Shown: positions 7,111-15,706, numbered from the stretch's first letter. The stretch is DNA of 64,000 nucleotides from an archaeon (GCA_020057405.1 JAGVFW010000004.1:62001-126000); one strand, 5' to 3'. Notes: generated by a model from the letters alone, not told the origin. Translations and numbers: made by a program.

Positions 7111-8655
7111 ATGTTCTCGAAAGATTTTAAACCCGTCATTTTCGCCGCCGTGCTCCTTTTTGCACTTGCAGGGCTTCCTTTCGCTCATGCGGCAAACAAC
7201 ACCAACGGCACCGGCAACAGCACTGGCAACGTGACTGCGACTCCAACACCGACGCCCACTCCCTCAATCTCACCCGTCGAAGAGGCGGCAGCCTACTACC
7301 TCGAGGGCGGGGAGAAAAAGGAAATCAAGGACTTCACCCACCAGGGCGCAAGCTACCACATGCTTATTGTTGACGGTTCTGAGTCCGTGATTTTCGACGC
7401 AAGCGCCAATCCAGTCACCGACGAGGCAAAGGTCAAGGAACTCGCCCAGACTTACGCCGACTCTCTTACCAACCCGTTCAAGCAGGAAAACCTGGACTCG
7501 CTAAAGTCATCGGCTGCGGACCTGAACAAGTCATACACCTACTGCACTCAGGCTTACACAAACTTTACCAAGGGCATCCGCAACTGCTTCCTAGTCATAG
7601 CCGGACACGTGTGGCTGTGCAACTTCGTCTACTATCAGGACCTCGGCCCCATACTCAACTTCAACTACTCGCTAGGCGGGTCGAAAAAGTCAGTGGAATC
7701 TGGCTTCGCGGCAATGAATTCATCAATGCAGGACATCAAAGACGGAGTCACCGCCCTTGACGCCGGCTTCCAGACCTTCGGCCTTATCGACACCTCGGCC
7801 CAGCTTGAAAAAATTGGCCGCGCGGGATCGAACTTCAGGGCCGGCTACCAGACGTTCCTATCGGGGCACAATAACCTGCTGACCACCTACGAGTTTGCAA
7901 GCGACGGCGGGCTGAACCGCTGCGCAATCGCCACAAGCGCAATCTCAACCATAGAGTCAAGCGGGGCAATGGCCGCAAGCGTGCCTAACCCCTCTGCAAT
8001 GACCGCAAAAATAATTGAATTCACCTCAACTCGAAGCTCTGTTGCCGCAAAAGCAAAGCGGGTGAGCGGCCTCGCGAGCAAGCTCGCCGCATTCGAGGCA
8101 AAGCTCGTGACATTCAAGGCAGGATTTACTCCAGTAAGCGGGCTTGACCCGACCTACTTCAACAACGCCGACACGACGCTAAAGTCCATGCTTGAAAAAG
8201 TCAAGACTGGAAACGACACGGACAACAGCGCAAAAGCATTTGACGAAAAAATGGCTGAAGTCGACGCCGCCATGAACCGCTCGCTTGCCCTGCTCCCGGC
8301 CTACGCCTCAAGCGATACATCCATCAACAACGCCACGATCGTAGTGGGTGACGCAGTGCGAAAATTCGGCACTACCGACCCGCGCGTCACAAGCGCCCAA
8401 ATGGAACTCCAGTCGATAAAGAAGTCGTTCGAGCTAAAGGAAGCCGACCTGAAGGCAGGCAGGCCAGTTACAAAAGCCGACTTCGAAGCAATACAATCCA
8501 ACTCAACTGCATTGAGCGGCAAGCTGACGGGCTTGGGCCGGATAGAAAACGAGCTCGACTTCGTGACAATAGGCGGCGCAATCCTCCTGCTCATCGTCCT
8601 TGGCGGCGGAATCTGGTTCCTCCGCCGCATGCGCCAACGCCAATCAGGGCTTTAA
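7111..8655 (+). CDS. Secreted, C-terminally membrane-anchored coiled-coil protein, unknown
   Basis: 514 aa. An N-terminal signal peptide (about residues 8–27, ending FAHA) is followed by an Asn/Gly/Thr tract and a TPTPTPTPS linker typical of glycosylated archaeal surface proteins. A long region of mostly helical repeats with many Ala, Lys and Ser (about 200–480) suggests coiled coils. A single C-terminal helix ('AILLLIVLGGGIWFL') and a basic tail anchor it. No family recognised. The last 12 nt overlap the convergent Nudix gene. Confidence 0.75.
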   Translation: MFSKDFKPVIFAAVLLFALAGLPFAHAANNTNGTGNSTGNVTATPTPTPTPSISPVEEAAAYYLEGGEKKEIKDFTHQGASYHMLIVDGSESVIFDASANPVTDEAKVKELAQTYADSLTNPFKQENLDSLKSSAADLNKSYTYCTQAYTNFTKGIRNCFLVIAGHVWLCNFVYYQDLGPILNFNYSLGGSKKSVESGFAAMNSSMQDIKDGVTALDAGFQTFGLIDTSAQLEKIGRAGSNFRAGYQTFLSGHNNLLTTYEFASDGGLNRCAIATSAISTIESSGAMAASVPNPSAMTAKIIEFTSTRSSVAAKAKRVSGLASKLAAFEAKLVTFKAGFTPVSGLDPTYFNNADTTLKSMLEKVKTGNDTDNSAKAFDEKMAEVDAAMNRSLALLPAYASSDTSINNATIVVGDAVRKFGTTDPRVTSAQMELQSIKKSFELKEADLKAGRPVTKADFEAIQSNSTALSGKLTGLGRIENELDFVTIGGAILLLIVLGGGIWFLRRMRQRQSGL

Positions 8656-9072
8656 CAAGCGCCCTGCATCCCCGATTACTTTACGGTGGTCAAAGGCAAC
8701 CTTGGCCGGCAGTCGATTAAGCGGAAAGAACTTGACTTCGCTAGTCTCGTCGCTCGTGCGCGCAGTGCCGCCGATGATGCTGACGATGAACGCCACCGCC
8801 ACAGTCTGGCGGTTGTCCCGCTTGGGCTCGCTGTAAACGCCCACAAACTTCTTGATGCGGCCCCGAAAGCCCGTCTCTTCGTAAAGCTCGCGCAGGGCCG
8901 CGGCCTCGCACGTCTCGCCAAGCTGCATGATGCCACCCGGAAGGCACCACCAGCCGGCGAACTTCTCGTGCGGCCCGTCACGCCGCTTCACCATAAGCAC
9001 TTTTCCGTCCCTTATCACCACGGGATCGCAGGCCACTACCCTCGCCAGCTTGAACACACCATGAAAGTCCAT
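8644..9072 (-). CDS. Nudix hydrolase, ADP-ribose pyrophosphatase-like
   Basis: 142 aa with a complete Nudix box (residues about 46–68): G-x5-E-x7-REUxEExGU is met by 'GGIMQLGETCEAAALREL' followed by 'YEETGF'. The residues before it ('VMVKRRDGPHEKFAGWWCLPGG') fit small archaeal Nudix enzymes that hydrolyse nucleoside diphosphate-linked compounds; the substrate cannot be told from sequence. The ATG at 9072 is used. Its 3' end overlaps the convergent surface-protein gene by 12 nt. Confidence 0.9.
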   Translation of the reverse strand: MDFHGVFKLARVVACDPVVIRDGKVLMVKRRDGPHEKFAGWWCLPGGIMQLGETCEAAALRELYEETGFRGRIKKFVGVYSEPKRDNRQTVAVAFIVSIIGGTARTSDETSEVKFFPLNRLPAKVAFDHRKVIGDAGRLLKP

Positions 9073-9163
9073 GGAAATAAAACGCGGGCACGGCTAATAA
9101 GATTTGGTGAACGCGAAGAAACCGTTTGGTGAAACTCTGAAAAACGCGAACCCGCTTTTTGAT

Positions 9164-9285
9164 GAAACTTTTTGCTTTCCGACCGGGCAAAGCCTTCGGC
9201 TTTGCTGGTCCTGCAAACGCGTAGCGTTTGCCCGGAGCACCGAGCCGCTCCGAGCGGGAGGCGCGCAGGAAAGCGAAAAAGTTTC
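9164..9285. repeat. Palindromic intergenic element, copy A (next to tRNA-Pro UGG)
   Basis: Outer arms 9164–9180 and 9268–9285 are inverted copies differing by one inserted G (GAAACTTTTTGCTTTCC and its complement). Inside are three smaller palindromes: GCAAAGCCTTCGGCTTTGC, GCAAACGCGTAGCGTTTGC and a GAGCCGCTC…GAGCGGGAGGC hairpin. The right arm abuts the tRNA-Pro 3' end (9288). The GAGCCG…CGGGAGGC.CGCAG core recurs near 37.9, 40.9 and 44.4 kb. Homopolymer T/A at the arms suggests a transcription terminator. Confidence 0.7.
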
Positions 9286-9287
9286 AG

Positions 9288-9360
9288 TGGGGGGTCCGCG
9301 ATTTGAACGCGGATCACCAGCTCCCAAAGCTGGTAGGATGCCAGGTTACCCCAACCCCCC
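9288..9360 (-). tRNA. tRNA-Pro (TGG)
   Basis: 73 nt, no intron. Acceptor GGGGGGT/ACCCCCC, anticodon stem-loop CCAGC-TTTGGGA-GCTGG (anticodon TGG), T arm with TTCAAAT loop, discriminator A. A palindromic element directly follows its 3' end. Confidence 0.95.
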
Positions 9361-9422
9361 GCAAAAGGATTATGCACAAAGCCGGTTATTAGCGTTCGGC
9401 CATGTGCTTCGCTAAGAATGTG

Positions 9423-9466
9423 AAAAAACCCGAATGGGCCCGCAGAGGCCCCCCTTTCCGGGTTTA
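9423..9466 (-). terminator. Hairpin terminator at the end of the superoperon
   Basis: Immediately after, and overlapping, the eL43 stop codon, the minus strand folds as AAACCCG…CGGGTTT with an inner GGGCC/GGCCC pairing and then a run of six T. It closes the long minus-strand operon that ends with eL43. Confidence 0.65.
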
Positions 9467-9700
9467 CTCTTTTGGCGCGCTGCCGGACTTCACAGTGCGG
9501 CTTGCAGTCGCACCGATTGTAGTCTGTGGCGAGTAAGCGCCGCCGGCGAACTTAACGCCGCAGGCACGGCATTTCCAAATGCCTGCGCCTTCGCGCTTGA
9601 CGGCCTTCTTGCCGCACTTGGTGCAGGCGTGGCGTCCGCGTGAAAGGGCGGTTACTGCGCTCTCGCGCTCACGAATCTTTTTTCCGTACCGTGAAACCAT
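9464..9700 (-). CDS. rpl37Ae: Large ribosomal subunit protein eL43 (L37Ae)
   Basis: 78 aa with a C4 zinc ribbon, CTKC (about residue 28) and CRAC (about residue 46), and the typical basic N-terminus 'RYGKKIRERE'. This matches eL43 in length and motif. It is the last gene of the exosome–proteasome superoperon, 14 nt after rrp42, as in many euryarchaea, and is followed by a hairpin terminator. Confidence 0.95.
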   Translation of the reverse strand: MVSRYGKKIRERESAVTALSRGRHACTKCGKKAVKREGAGIWKCRACGVKFAGGAYSPQTTIGATASRTVKSGSAPKE

Positions 9701-9714
9701 TCAAACCCAACCCC

Positions 9715-10491
9715 CTATACGTATCTCAAGAGTTCCTTGCCCTTATTTAGCGCAATGTCGGCAAGCTCCACGAGCTTCTCGCGCTTTAGTCCAAGCGAGC
9801 CGCTCTTTTGGCCCGCGCAGATGAAGCCGTCGCTGCTCGTGGAAATGGTGACCATGCCCTCGCTTGCGACTTCCTCCTCGTTAGTAGCGTCAATGAGCGG
9901 AACGCCGTTGACGAAGGTAAAGGTCGTCGGCATCGCCATTCGGGCGAGCTTGAGGTTGCCGCTTGACTCGCTGCGCACAAGCAAGTTGTTCTCCATCTTG
10001 GGAACGCGCGTGGTCGACAGGGCCGCCATGGCAGCCAATCCGGCGGCGTCAGTCAAGTCGCCGTTGTGGTCAAGCACGTACAAGTCGATGTAAACGCCGA
10101 GGACTTTGCCCTCGATGCCCGTCTCCGAAAGGCCCTTGATGTCGACTACGTCGGCGCTTCGGATGCCCCGGTCAATTACACGGGCAAGCTCGATGCTCTT
10201 CTCATTTGGCGGGCCGGCTTCAAACTCTGGGTGCGCCATCGGGGAAAACTCGGAGTTGAAAATGACTACGCCCTCGTTGGGCCGGTCGGCAAAAGGCGTC
10301 ATCAAGTCAAGCTTGACCCCAGCGAGCACTTTGGTGTCGCCAATGTGCGCAAGCGCGCTGCCTTCGGCGTTCGGGATGATGCCCGTCTGCACGCTAATCG
10401 GCCGGTAGTCAAGCATGCCTCGGTTGTCCGCACGCTTGCCGTTCTTGATGAGATCCTTGATGTAATCTTGTTTTACTTCGTCTACGATCAT
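9715..10491 (-). CDS. rrp42: Exosome complex component Rrp42
   Basis: 258 aa, an RNase PH-fold subunit without the catalytic residues; it forms the hexameric exosome ring with Rrp41. Recognised from 'NGKRADNRGMLDYRPISVQTG' at the start and 'LSETGIEGKVLGVYIDLYVLDHNG' near the middle. The ATG at 10491 has the recurring operon ribosome-binding site GGAGTTGA. It sits between rrp41 and eL43, the classic order. No anomalies seen. Confidence 0.97.
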   Translation of the reverse strand: MIVDEVKQDYIKDLIKNGKRADNRGMLDYRPISVQTGIIPNAEGSALAHIGDTKVLAGVKLDLMTPFADRPNEGVVIFNSEFSPMAHPEFEAGPPNEKSIELARVIDRGIRSADVVDIKGLSETGIEGKVLGVYIDLYVLDHNGDLTDAAGLAAMAALSTTRVPKMENNLLVRSESSGNLKLARMAMPTTFTFVNGVPLIDATNEEEVASEGMVTISTSSDGFICAGQKSGSLGLKREKLVELADIALNKGKELLRYV

Positions 10492-10511
10492 CTTGTCTTC
10501 AACTCCTACCC

Positions 10512-11246
10512 TTAACCGGTTTCGGCCTGCTCTGCAGTGCCGTATTTTGCCTTGAGCGCTTCAAGTTGCAGCTCGCGGACCTTCTTGCTTGCCTCAAAGG
10601 CCATGTCGAGGCCCTTTGCAAGCTCGTCGCGCGTGAGCATGCCGTCCATCTGCCAGAGGACTATCTCGCCGGTGCGGTGAGAAAAGCCGACTGGCATGTC
10701 GCTGGAGCCGAAGTTGTCCTCGTCCTTGTCGAGATCGACGACAATCCGGCCCTCGATCTTGCCAACCGACACGGGGCTGACGAGGTCACGCATTGGAATG
10801 CCGGCGTCGACTAGCGCCAGGCTCGCTGCAGTCAGTGCCGCAACGCGCGTGCCGCCGTCGCTTTGTATGACTTCGGTGCTGATGTCAACTGAAGTCTTCG
10901 GGAACTGGTTTACCAGCACAAGATTCTCAAAAACGTGCTTGAGGACTTTCGAGATTTCAATGCTCCTGCGATTGGGCCCGGCGCGCCCGTGCTCCTCCAT
11001 CGAGCAGAAGGGCGCCATGACGTAGCGGAAGCTGATGCGGGCCTTGTGCGGGTTGGTCTGGTGCTTTGGGAAAACTTCCCTCGGGCCGTAAACTGCGGCA
11101 ATCACTTTATTCTTGCCCCACTCGACCATCGCGCTGCCGTTGGCCTGCTTTAGGATGCCGACAGACATTGAGAGCGGCCGCAAGTCCACATCGGACCTGC
11201 CGCTAAGGCGCTTTCCGTCGTCGCCCAATAGTTTCTTTTCAGTCAT
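10512..11246 (-). CDS. rrp41: Exosome complex catalytic component Rrp41
   Basis: 244 aa, the active RNase PH-type phosphorolytic 3'–5' exonuclease subunit. It shows 'GRSDVDLRPLSMSVG', the RNA-binding 'RRSIEISKVL' region, 'SDGGTRVAALTAASLAL' and the metal/phosphate-site 'VDLDKDEDNFGSSDMPV'. The ATG at 11246 follows a GGAGTTGATT ribosome-binding site; an in-frame TTG lies two codons upstream. Partner genes rrp42 and rrp4 flank it. Confidence 0.97.
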   Translation of the reverse strand: MTEKKLLGDDGKRLSGRSDVDLRPLSMSVGILKQANGSAMVEWGKNKVIAAVYGPREVFPKHQTNPHKARISFRYVMAPFCSMEEHGRAGPNRRSIEISKVLKHVFENLVLVNQFPKTSVDISTEVIQSDGGTRVAALTAASLALVDAGIPMRDLVSPVSVGKIEGRIVVDLDKDEDNFGSSDMPVGFSHRTGEIVLWQMDGMLTRDELAKGLDMAFEASKKVRELQLEALKAKYGTAEQAETG

Positions 11247-11263
11247 TTTCAAATCAACTCCTT

Positions 11264-11890
11264 TTAAACGCTAGATTCTGGGGATGCCTTCTTGCCCGTC
11301 GCCGCCTCGAGGAACTCGCGCATGCGGTCGGTAAGGCCAGGCGTGTGGGCCTCGGCGTCAATCTTCATTATCGCCATCGACGCGAGCGTCGTGTTGCCGC
11401 CGCGAAGGTAAATGCGGCCATTTTTCCCGATGAAGAGGTCGCATCCGGTAAAGTCGCGGATCATCGCAAGCATGCTGCCGTTTTTCCCGATGATTCTGGG
11501 GACCTTGACGTAATCCACTTCAAGGATGGTGCCGCCGGAGAACTTGCGGGGCTCGACGAGGGTCGCCGCGTGAACCTCGTTTACTTCGGCCACTTTCGCG
11601 CTGATGACGTCGCCGACCGCGAAAGCCTCGCGCGTCTCGCGGTTGCTGAAGTTGCCCTCGTAAGGCGAGTGCAGCTCGACTATGTAGCCGGAAAACTTCT
11701 CGACGATGACGATGCCGACAACATAGTCGCCGGGAACGGGCAGGTAGTGGCCCTTAAGGGGGACGAAGCGGTCGTCGCGAACTAGGCCCATCACGCTTGC
11801 GTAGGTGCGCCCGTCGTCAACGAAAGTGCCCTCCAAGTCCAGTGGTTTTTCAAACAACTGCTCGCCGGGCGAGATTATTTTTTGCATCAT
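11264..11890 (-). CDS. rrp4: Exosome RNA-binding component Rrp4
   Basis: 208 aa from the ATG at 11890, which follows a GGAGTTGATT ribosome-binding site 16 nt after the SBDS stop. It has the N-terminal domain ('IISPGEQL'), a central S1 domain ('GDYVVGIVIVEKFSGYIVEL') and a C-terminal KH domain with 'VPRIIGKNGSMLAMI' and 'IFIGKNGRIYLRG'-like segments. Rrp4 caps the exosome ring and guides substrate RNA. A longer frame to 11929 overlaps SBDS and is not needed. Confidence 0.96.
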   Translation of the reverse strand: MMQKIISPGEQLFEKPLDLEGTFVDDGRTYASVMGLVRDDRFVPLKGHYLPVPGDYVVGIVIVEKFSGYIVELHSPYEGNFSNRETREAFAVGDVISAKVAEVNEVHAATLVEPRKFSGGTILEVDYVKVPRIIGKNGSMLAMIRDFTGCDLFIGKNGRIYLRGGNTTLASMAIMKIDAEAHTPGLTDRMREFLEAATGKKASPESSV

Positions 11891-11906
11891 TGTTCCAATC
11901 AACTCC

Positions 11907-12599
11907 TCATTCAAGCGCTTTAGTCTCAATCCGGCCCTGCGTCAACTTGTTGAGCCGGTCGTAAAATTGATTCGTGATTCCTGCAGGCATTTCGCACACG
12001 ACCGCCAATGACCCGTCACCGAGCCACTCCTCGCGCTGCAAGCCGTACTCCTTTAGTACGCCGTAAACTTTTGGCGCAAATTCGGCTGGCACTTTTACCG
12101 CCACCTTCGCCTTTGCAACGCTTATCGGGATTATCTCGCGAATCTCTTCAATCGCCGCTTCCATCTGCTCCTCAGCGCTCTTGAAAGCCTCGATGCCGAA
12201 CTTGGCTTCCTCAAGCGCTTTTTCAATGCGGGCAGGCGGGTGGGGCGCTTTCGTGCGCGGGTCAACGCAATTCCTTGCGATGAGCTCGATTAACTTGAGG
12301 CGCTTTTCCTCAATGTGCTTTCGGCGCTGGTCGGTGGTAAGCTGCAGTTCGCCCTCGGCGAAAATGCGGGCCGCGATTGGCGCGAACTCCTCGGTACCGA
12401 AAGTCTTTTTCAGCGCGGCTGAAGTCTGCCTCTCGCCTTTTTTCGCGTCTTTAAACACTTCGTCGACTAGGACTACATTGTCGAAGTCCTTCTTCACGCC
12501 GGTTTTGAAGTCGTAGGCGAGCTTGGGGTCGACGATGATTTCGAACCGCTCGTTGGCCTTCTCAAGCCGGGCTACTATGGTATTTTCGATGCCGCTCAT
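11907..12599 (-). CDS. sdo1: Ribosome maturation protein SBDS
   Basis: 230 aa, the three-domain Shwachman-Bodian-Diamond protein that acts in late 60S/50S maturation with EF-2-like GTPases. The N-terminal domain (residues 1–95, '[17 protein letters not shown]', '[17 protein letters not shown]') and the motif '[20 protein letters not shown]' are diagnostic. It lies between psmA and rrp4, as in the conserved archaeal superoperon. Confidence 0.97.
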   Translation of the reverse strand: MSGIENTIVARLEKANERFEIIVDPKLAYDFKTGVKKDFDNVVLVDEVFKDAKKGERQTSAALKKTFGTEEFAPIAARIFAEGELQLTTDQRRKHIEEKRLKLIELIARNCVDPRTKAPHPPARIEKALEEAKFGIEAFKSAEEQMEAAIEEIREIIPISVAKAKVAVKVPAEFAPKVYGVLKEYGLQREEWLGDGSLAVVCEMPAGITNQFYDRLNKLTQGRIETKALE

Positions 12600-12637
12600 A
12601 ATCCCACCTTGGGGGGAGCGGAAAGCAGGGAGAAGAG

Positions 12638-13354
12638 TTACTTCTCGCCCAGGAGCTTTGCGACTTCCGGCTGCGACAGGACTTCCGCCTTGCCGGTCTT
12701 AAGGTCGATGCGCGCCAAGTCAACCATGCGCGAAGTGAGTTTAGACTCAACTACCTTGCGCAAAGCCTTGACTGCAAGCTCCATGCCTTCCTGGGCACTC
12801 ATGCTTTCCTTGTATTCTTTTTCAAACATTTCCTCAACGGCCTTCTTGCCCGCCCCAATGGCGGTGGCCTTGTACTCGAAGAGCGCCCCGCTCGGGTCGG
12901 TCTCAAAAATCTTTCCTGCGCCGCTAGTCACCCCAGCGATGAGAATCGAGACGCCGTATGGCCGGACGCCTCCGTACTGCGTGTAAAACTGGATGTGATC
13001 GCCCACTTCCTTCGCCATGGCCTCGATTGGCATTGGCTCGTTGTAAAGCATGCGGTGGCGCTGTGAAATCAGGCGCGCGAAGTCAATGAGCTTGCGGGCG
13101 TCGGCAACGAGGCCGCTTGAAGCCGCTGCAGTGTGGCTGTCAATTAAGTAAATCTTCTCGTGGCTGTCGCCCACCATCAGGGGCGATGAAATGCGCTTGT
13201 GGGCCGCGAGCACGATGCCGTCCTTGCAGACAAGGGCGATGCTCGTGCTGCCGGTCTTGACCGCCTCGCGGGCGTACTCCACTTGGAAGAGACGGCCGTC
13301 AGGCGAAAAGACGGTAATTGCACGGTCATAAGCTGCTTGCGACGGAGGATACAT
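12638..13354 (-). CDS. psmA: Proteasome subunit alpha
   Basis: 238 aa from the ATG at 13354, which has a GAGGTGG ribosome-binding site 7 nt upstream; an in-frame TTG lies two codons earlier. The alpha-signature '[21 protein letters not shown]' region forms the gate and outer ring of the 20S core. It is the first gene after a promoter at 13404–13414 and starts the psmA–SBDS–exosome part of the superoperon. The beta subunit is at 32046. Confidence 0.98.
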   Translation of the reverse strand: MYPPSQAAYDRAITVFSPDGRLFQVEYAREAVKTGSTSIALVCKDGIVLAAHKRISSPLMVGDSHEKIYLIDSHTAAASSGLVADARKLIDFARLISQRHRMLYNEPMPIEAMAKEVGDHIQFYTQYGGVRPYGVSILIAGVTSGAGKIFETDPSGALFEYKATAIGAGKKAVEEMFEKEYKESMSAQEGMELAVKALRKVVESKLTSRMVDLARIDLKTGKAEVLSQPEVAKLLGEK

Positions 13355-13403
13355 AATCAAGCCACCTCAAACTACGAGCCCGCCACGCAGGGTCGGGTCG
13401 ATC

Positions 13404-13414
13404 GTATTTTTAAA
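13404..13414 (-). promoter_or_regulatory. TATA box upstream of psmA
   Basis: The minus strand reads TTTAAAAATAC about 50 nt before the psmA ATG, in a 113-nt spacer separating pop5 from psmA. This suggests an internal promoter dividing the superoperon. Confidence 0.5.
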
Positions 13415-13467
13415 CTCTGAAATAAGTTTGCCAAAACACCTTATTAATGCTTCCTGAAAAGAGGGGA

Positions 13468-13812
13468 TTATGCTCCGGGTTTGGCCACGCCACGCCTTCC
13501 TGAAACGCCTGGGGTCAGCTTGCCAATCATGCCGCTGATGAGCTTTAAGCGCAGGGCAATCGGCGAGCCGCGGAACTCGGTCTTTGCGGCAACTGCGGTG
13601 ATGACGAAGTCAAGCTGCGAGGTGGCGCACTTGATTACAAGCTCCTGCCTCGCGTCGTCAAACAATTTTGCCGAAACAACCGCCTTTGCCGCACCCTCTT
13701 CCCCAAGGAGGCCGAAGACCGCCTCGTAGACTGCGTGCTTGGCTTCCTCGGCCGACAGCCTGCGCGGGCACTCGATTTGCAAAAGCAAGTAGCGCTTCTT
13801 TTCGGAAACCAT
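13468..13812 (-). CDS. rnp2: Ribonuclease P protein component 2 (Pop5/Rnp2)
   Basis: 114 aa. Archaeal Rnp2 features are present: 'KKRYLLLQIECPRRLSAEEAKHAV' at the start and 'SQLDFVITAVAAKTEF' in the middle. It pairs with Rpp30 (14389) to activate the RNase P RNA in tRNA 5' processing. It lies 1 nt after the XTPase gene and begins with ATG. Confidence 0.92.
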   Translation of the reverse strand: MVSEKKRYLLLQIECPRRLSAEEAKHAVYEAVFGLLGEEGAAKAVVSAKLFDDARQELVIKCATSQLDFVITAVAAKTEFRGSPIALRLKLISGMIGKLTPGVSGRRGVAKPGA

Positions 13813-13813
13813 T

Positions 13814-14392
13814 TTAGTTTTTCACCGGCTTTGACTTCGAATACCACCTTGCGAACGCTGCGAATGCCTTTGAGCGCGAGCTGTTGGCAAGCTTGGCGGC
13901 AACAGACATCTGCGAGTAGGCCTTCTTGCCACCTGCGGGGATGAAGACCGGGTCGTAAGCGAGTTTTTCGTGGTGCGCAGCGGGACCCTTTGAAAGCGGC
14001 ACGCGGCCGTCAGTGCGGCCTGCGAAAACCCTCGGCTTGCGGCCCTGCTCTGCAAACGCGACGACGGTTTCGAAGTGCGCTTTTCGGTTCGTTCCTGCCG
14101 CCATCTTGAGCACGCCGTCAAGGCCGATAGTCTGCATCACCCACTTGCTGTAGGGGCCGGGAAAATTGCCCCAAGAGTCAAGGAAAAATCCCGTGTCCTC
14201 GACGACAACAGGCGCGCGAAGGATTTTTGCCGCGTGGATGGCTTTTGCAGAAGCGATTTTGGCAATGCTGTCGGATTGGAGTTCCTCTAGCTCGATTGCT
14301 TTTTGGACAACTGAAATGCCGAACCGCTTGAGAACCGCGCTGGCCTCGGAAAACTTGCCGCCGTTACTCGTTGCGAAAGTGACGCGCTTCAT
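13814..14392 (-). CDS. XTP/dITP diphosphatase (RdgB/HAM1 family)
   Basis: 192 aa. The family motifs are clear: 'FATSNGGKFSEA' at the start, 'VVVEDTGFFLDSWGNFPGPYSKW' near residue 60, and 'AAHHEKLAYDPVF' near residue 140. It hydrolyses non-canonical purine triphosphates to keep them out of nucleic acids. The ATG at 14392 overlaps the rpp30 stop as ATGA, so it is translationally coupled; the upstream in-frame extension is discarded. Confidence 0.95.
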   Translation of the reverse strand: MKRVTFATSNGGKFSEASAVLKRFGISVVQKAIELEELQSDSIAKIASAKAIHAAKILRAPVVVEDTGFFLDSWGNFPGPYSKWVMQTIGLDGVLKMAAGTNRKAHFETVVAFAEQGRKPRVFAGRTDGRVPLSKGPAAHHEKLAYDPVFIPAGGKKAYSQMSVAAKLANSSRSKAFAAFARWYSKSKPVKN

Positions 14393-14946
14393 TCGAGTCC
14401 CTCCAACAACTTTTGCGGCGTTTTTGAAATCGCTGCTGAAGCCTGCTCGGGCGAAATGCCATAGAAGACGCCGATGGCAATGACTTCGCGCGGGGACTTC
14501 AGCTCGAAAGCCGTTTGCGCCCCCGATGTGAAGACGAATGGCGCTTTGAACTTGAGGCACAGGCGCAGGAAAGCGCGCACTTGGGAAACGAGCTTGGCGC
14601 GGTAGACGAACTTGCTTGAAAGAAACGCGCGGACGGGAATCTCGAATGCTAGGGGCGCGTTCCTTGCCGCCTCGCCAACCGCCCGCACGAGGCCGTCGTC
14701 TTTTTGGAATTTGGGTACCTTAAGCGGGTTGACTAGGAGAAGGCCGGCGTCTCGCTTGCACGCGGCGCGCAATAGCTCGGAGTTTGTTGACTCGACAGCG
14801 TTCACTCCCGTTGACGGGAGGCGCTTTAGGTCCTTGGCAGTTGCTAGTGAGAGTGAAAAAGCGGGTTTGGCGTAAGAAAAACCCAGTTCGCTTGCGCGGG
14901 ATTCAAGCTCCGCGCTTGCGAGATTCAAGTCGTTAAAGGAAGTCAT
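14389..14946 (-). CDS. rnp3: Ribonuclease P protein component 3 (Rpp30/Rnp3)
   Basis: 185 aa, shorter than the roughly 205–240 aa of many archaeal Rpp30s but with the TIM-barrel (PHP-like) pattern: 'NAVESTNSELLRAACKRDAGLLLVNP' and 'FVFTSGAQTAFELKSPREVIAIG'. The ATG at 14946 overlaps the eL15 stop (ATGA). The family-typical first strand is 'DLNLASAELESRASELGF', somewhat degenerate. Linked with pop5 two genes downstream, as expected for RNase P. Confidence 0.85.
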   Translation of the reverse strand: MTSFNDLNLASAELESRASELGFSYAKPAFSLSLATAKDLKRLPSTGVNAVESTNSELLRAACKRDAGLLLVNPLKVPKFQKDDGLVRAVGEAARNAPLAFEIPVRAFLSSKFVYRAKLVSQVRAFLRLCLKFKAPFVFTSGAQTAFELKSPREVIAIGVFYGISPEQASAAISKTPQKLLEGLE

Positions 14947-15419
14947 TTGGTTGCCTTTGCCGAAGCGGTCTTTGCGGCCGGTGCAGAAACTTTCCTGACT
15001 AATGGCTTGTGAGACTGCTTGAGGCACATGATGACTTCGTAGTACTCGTGCGTGCCGTCTTTTCCGGCAAAGTAGGAGCCTACCACGCGCATGTTGATGT
15101 GGCCGCGCGCGGCACGCTGCTCTGCGAGCCACTGCTTGCTGTAAGCGGGAGAGACGCGCTTCTGGTTCTTGCCCGACTTTCGGCCAAGCTTCGCCTTGCG
15201 CCTGATGCGCCTGCCCTTCGGCGTGCGCACGCGCACGATGACGAACTCCTTCTTGGCCTTGTAGCCAAGCGCGCGGGCACGCGGGATGTTGGAGGGACCC
15301 GTTGCGCGGGCGACGGTGGAGCCTGACTTCCAGGCAGACACTCTCGCGCGATAAGCATCACTGCGTGTGGCCATCGACTTGGCCATTGACTTCGTCATCA
15401 TCGAGTAAGCACTTTCCAA
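14943..15419 (-). CDS. rpl15e: Large ribosomal subunit protein eL15, C-terminally short
   Basis: 158 aa from a TTG start with a GGTGAT ribosome-binding site. The core 'RARALGYKAKKEFVIVRVRTPKGR', 'GRKSGKNQKRVSPAYSKQWLAEQRAARG' and 'YYEVIM' is eL15. The usual protein is about 190 aa and ends in a basic 'RGLTSAGRRGRGL'-type tail; here that tail is replaced by a short Lys/Ala-rich end. The N-terminal 'MMTKSMAKSM' stretch also differs. First gene of the superoperon, from a bidirectional TATA box at 15475. Confidence 0.88.
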   Translation of the reverse strand: MESAYSMMTKSMAKSMATRSDAYRARVSAWKSGSTVARATGPSNIPRARALGYKAKKEFVIVRVRTPKGRRIRRKAKLGRKSGKNQKRVSPAYSKQWLAEQRAARGHINMRVVGSYFAGKDGTHEYYEVIMCLKQSHKPLVRKVSAPAAKTASAKATK

Positions 15420-15474
15420 AGAGTATCACCTGCTGCAAAATAACTAGTGCGCAAGAGTTTTATTGAAGAAAGCG

Positions 15475-15485
15475 CTTTTATATTC
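15475..15485. promoter_or_regulatory. Bidirectional TATA box between eL15 and the sulfur-carrier gene
   Basis: CTTTTATATTC reads as a box A on both strands (GAATATAAAAG on the minus). It lies 18–28 nt before the ATG at 15503, giving a leaderless plus transcript, and about 55 nt before the eL15 TTG. Confidence 0.5.
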
Positions 15486-15502
15486 ATACGGTGAGGGATC
15501 AA

Positions 15503-15706
15503 ATGAGGGTAAAATTGGGTAACGGCATTACCGCCGGACTCCAAGAGGATTTTCCGAAAGGCTGCACGGTTGCTCAAGTGATGGGGCTAAAGGGCCTTAA
15601 CGGCACTACGGTGATTGCAGTGCTTAACGGCGCTGTGGCGCACCCGGACACCGCCCTTAAGGAAGGCGACGAGCTCGAGCTTGTTGGCGTCATCTACGGC
15701 GGTTAA
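15503..15706 (+). CDS. Ubiquitin-like sulfur carrier / small archaeal modifier (MoaD/ThiS fold)
   Basis: 67 aa with the beta-grasp pattern: a short basic N-terminal strand, 'GCTVAQVMGLKGLNGTTVIAVLNG', 'LKEGDELELVGVIYGG' and a C-terminal Gly-Gly. That diglycine is the site that is adenylated and thiolated or conjugated in MoaD, ThiS, TtuB and SAMPs. The ATG at 15503 is used (a GTG lies four codons upstream). Two genes downstream lies a TtuA-type tRNA thiolase, suggesting it supplies sulfur for tRNA thiolation. Confidence 0.85.
   Translation: MRVKLGNGITAGLQEDFPKGCTVAQVMGLKGLNGTTVIAVLNGAVAHPDTALKEGDELELVGVIYGG

Noticed and set aside
10066-10515. Long plus-strand open frames opposite rrp42, rrp41, rrp4, psmA and FttA
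   Set aside because: They are antisense to highly conserved genes, have no family features and reflect the GC-rich codon pattern of the coding strand.
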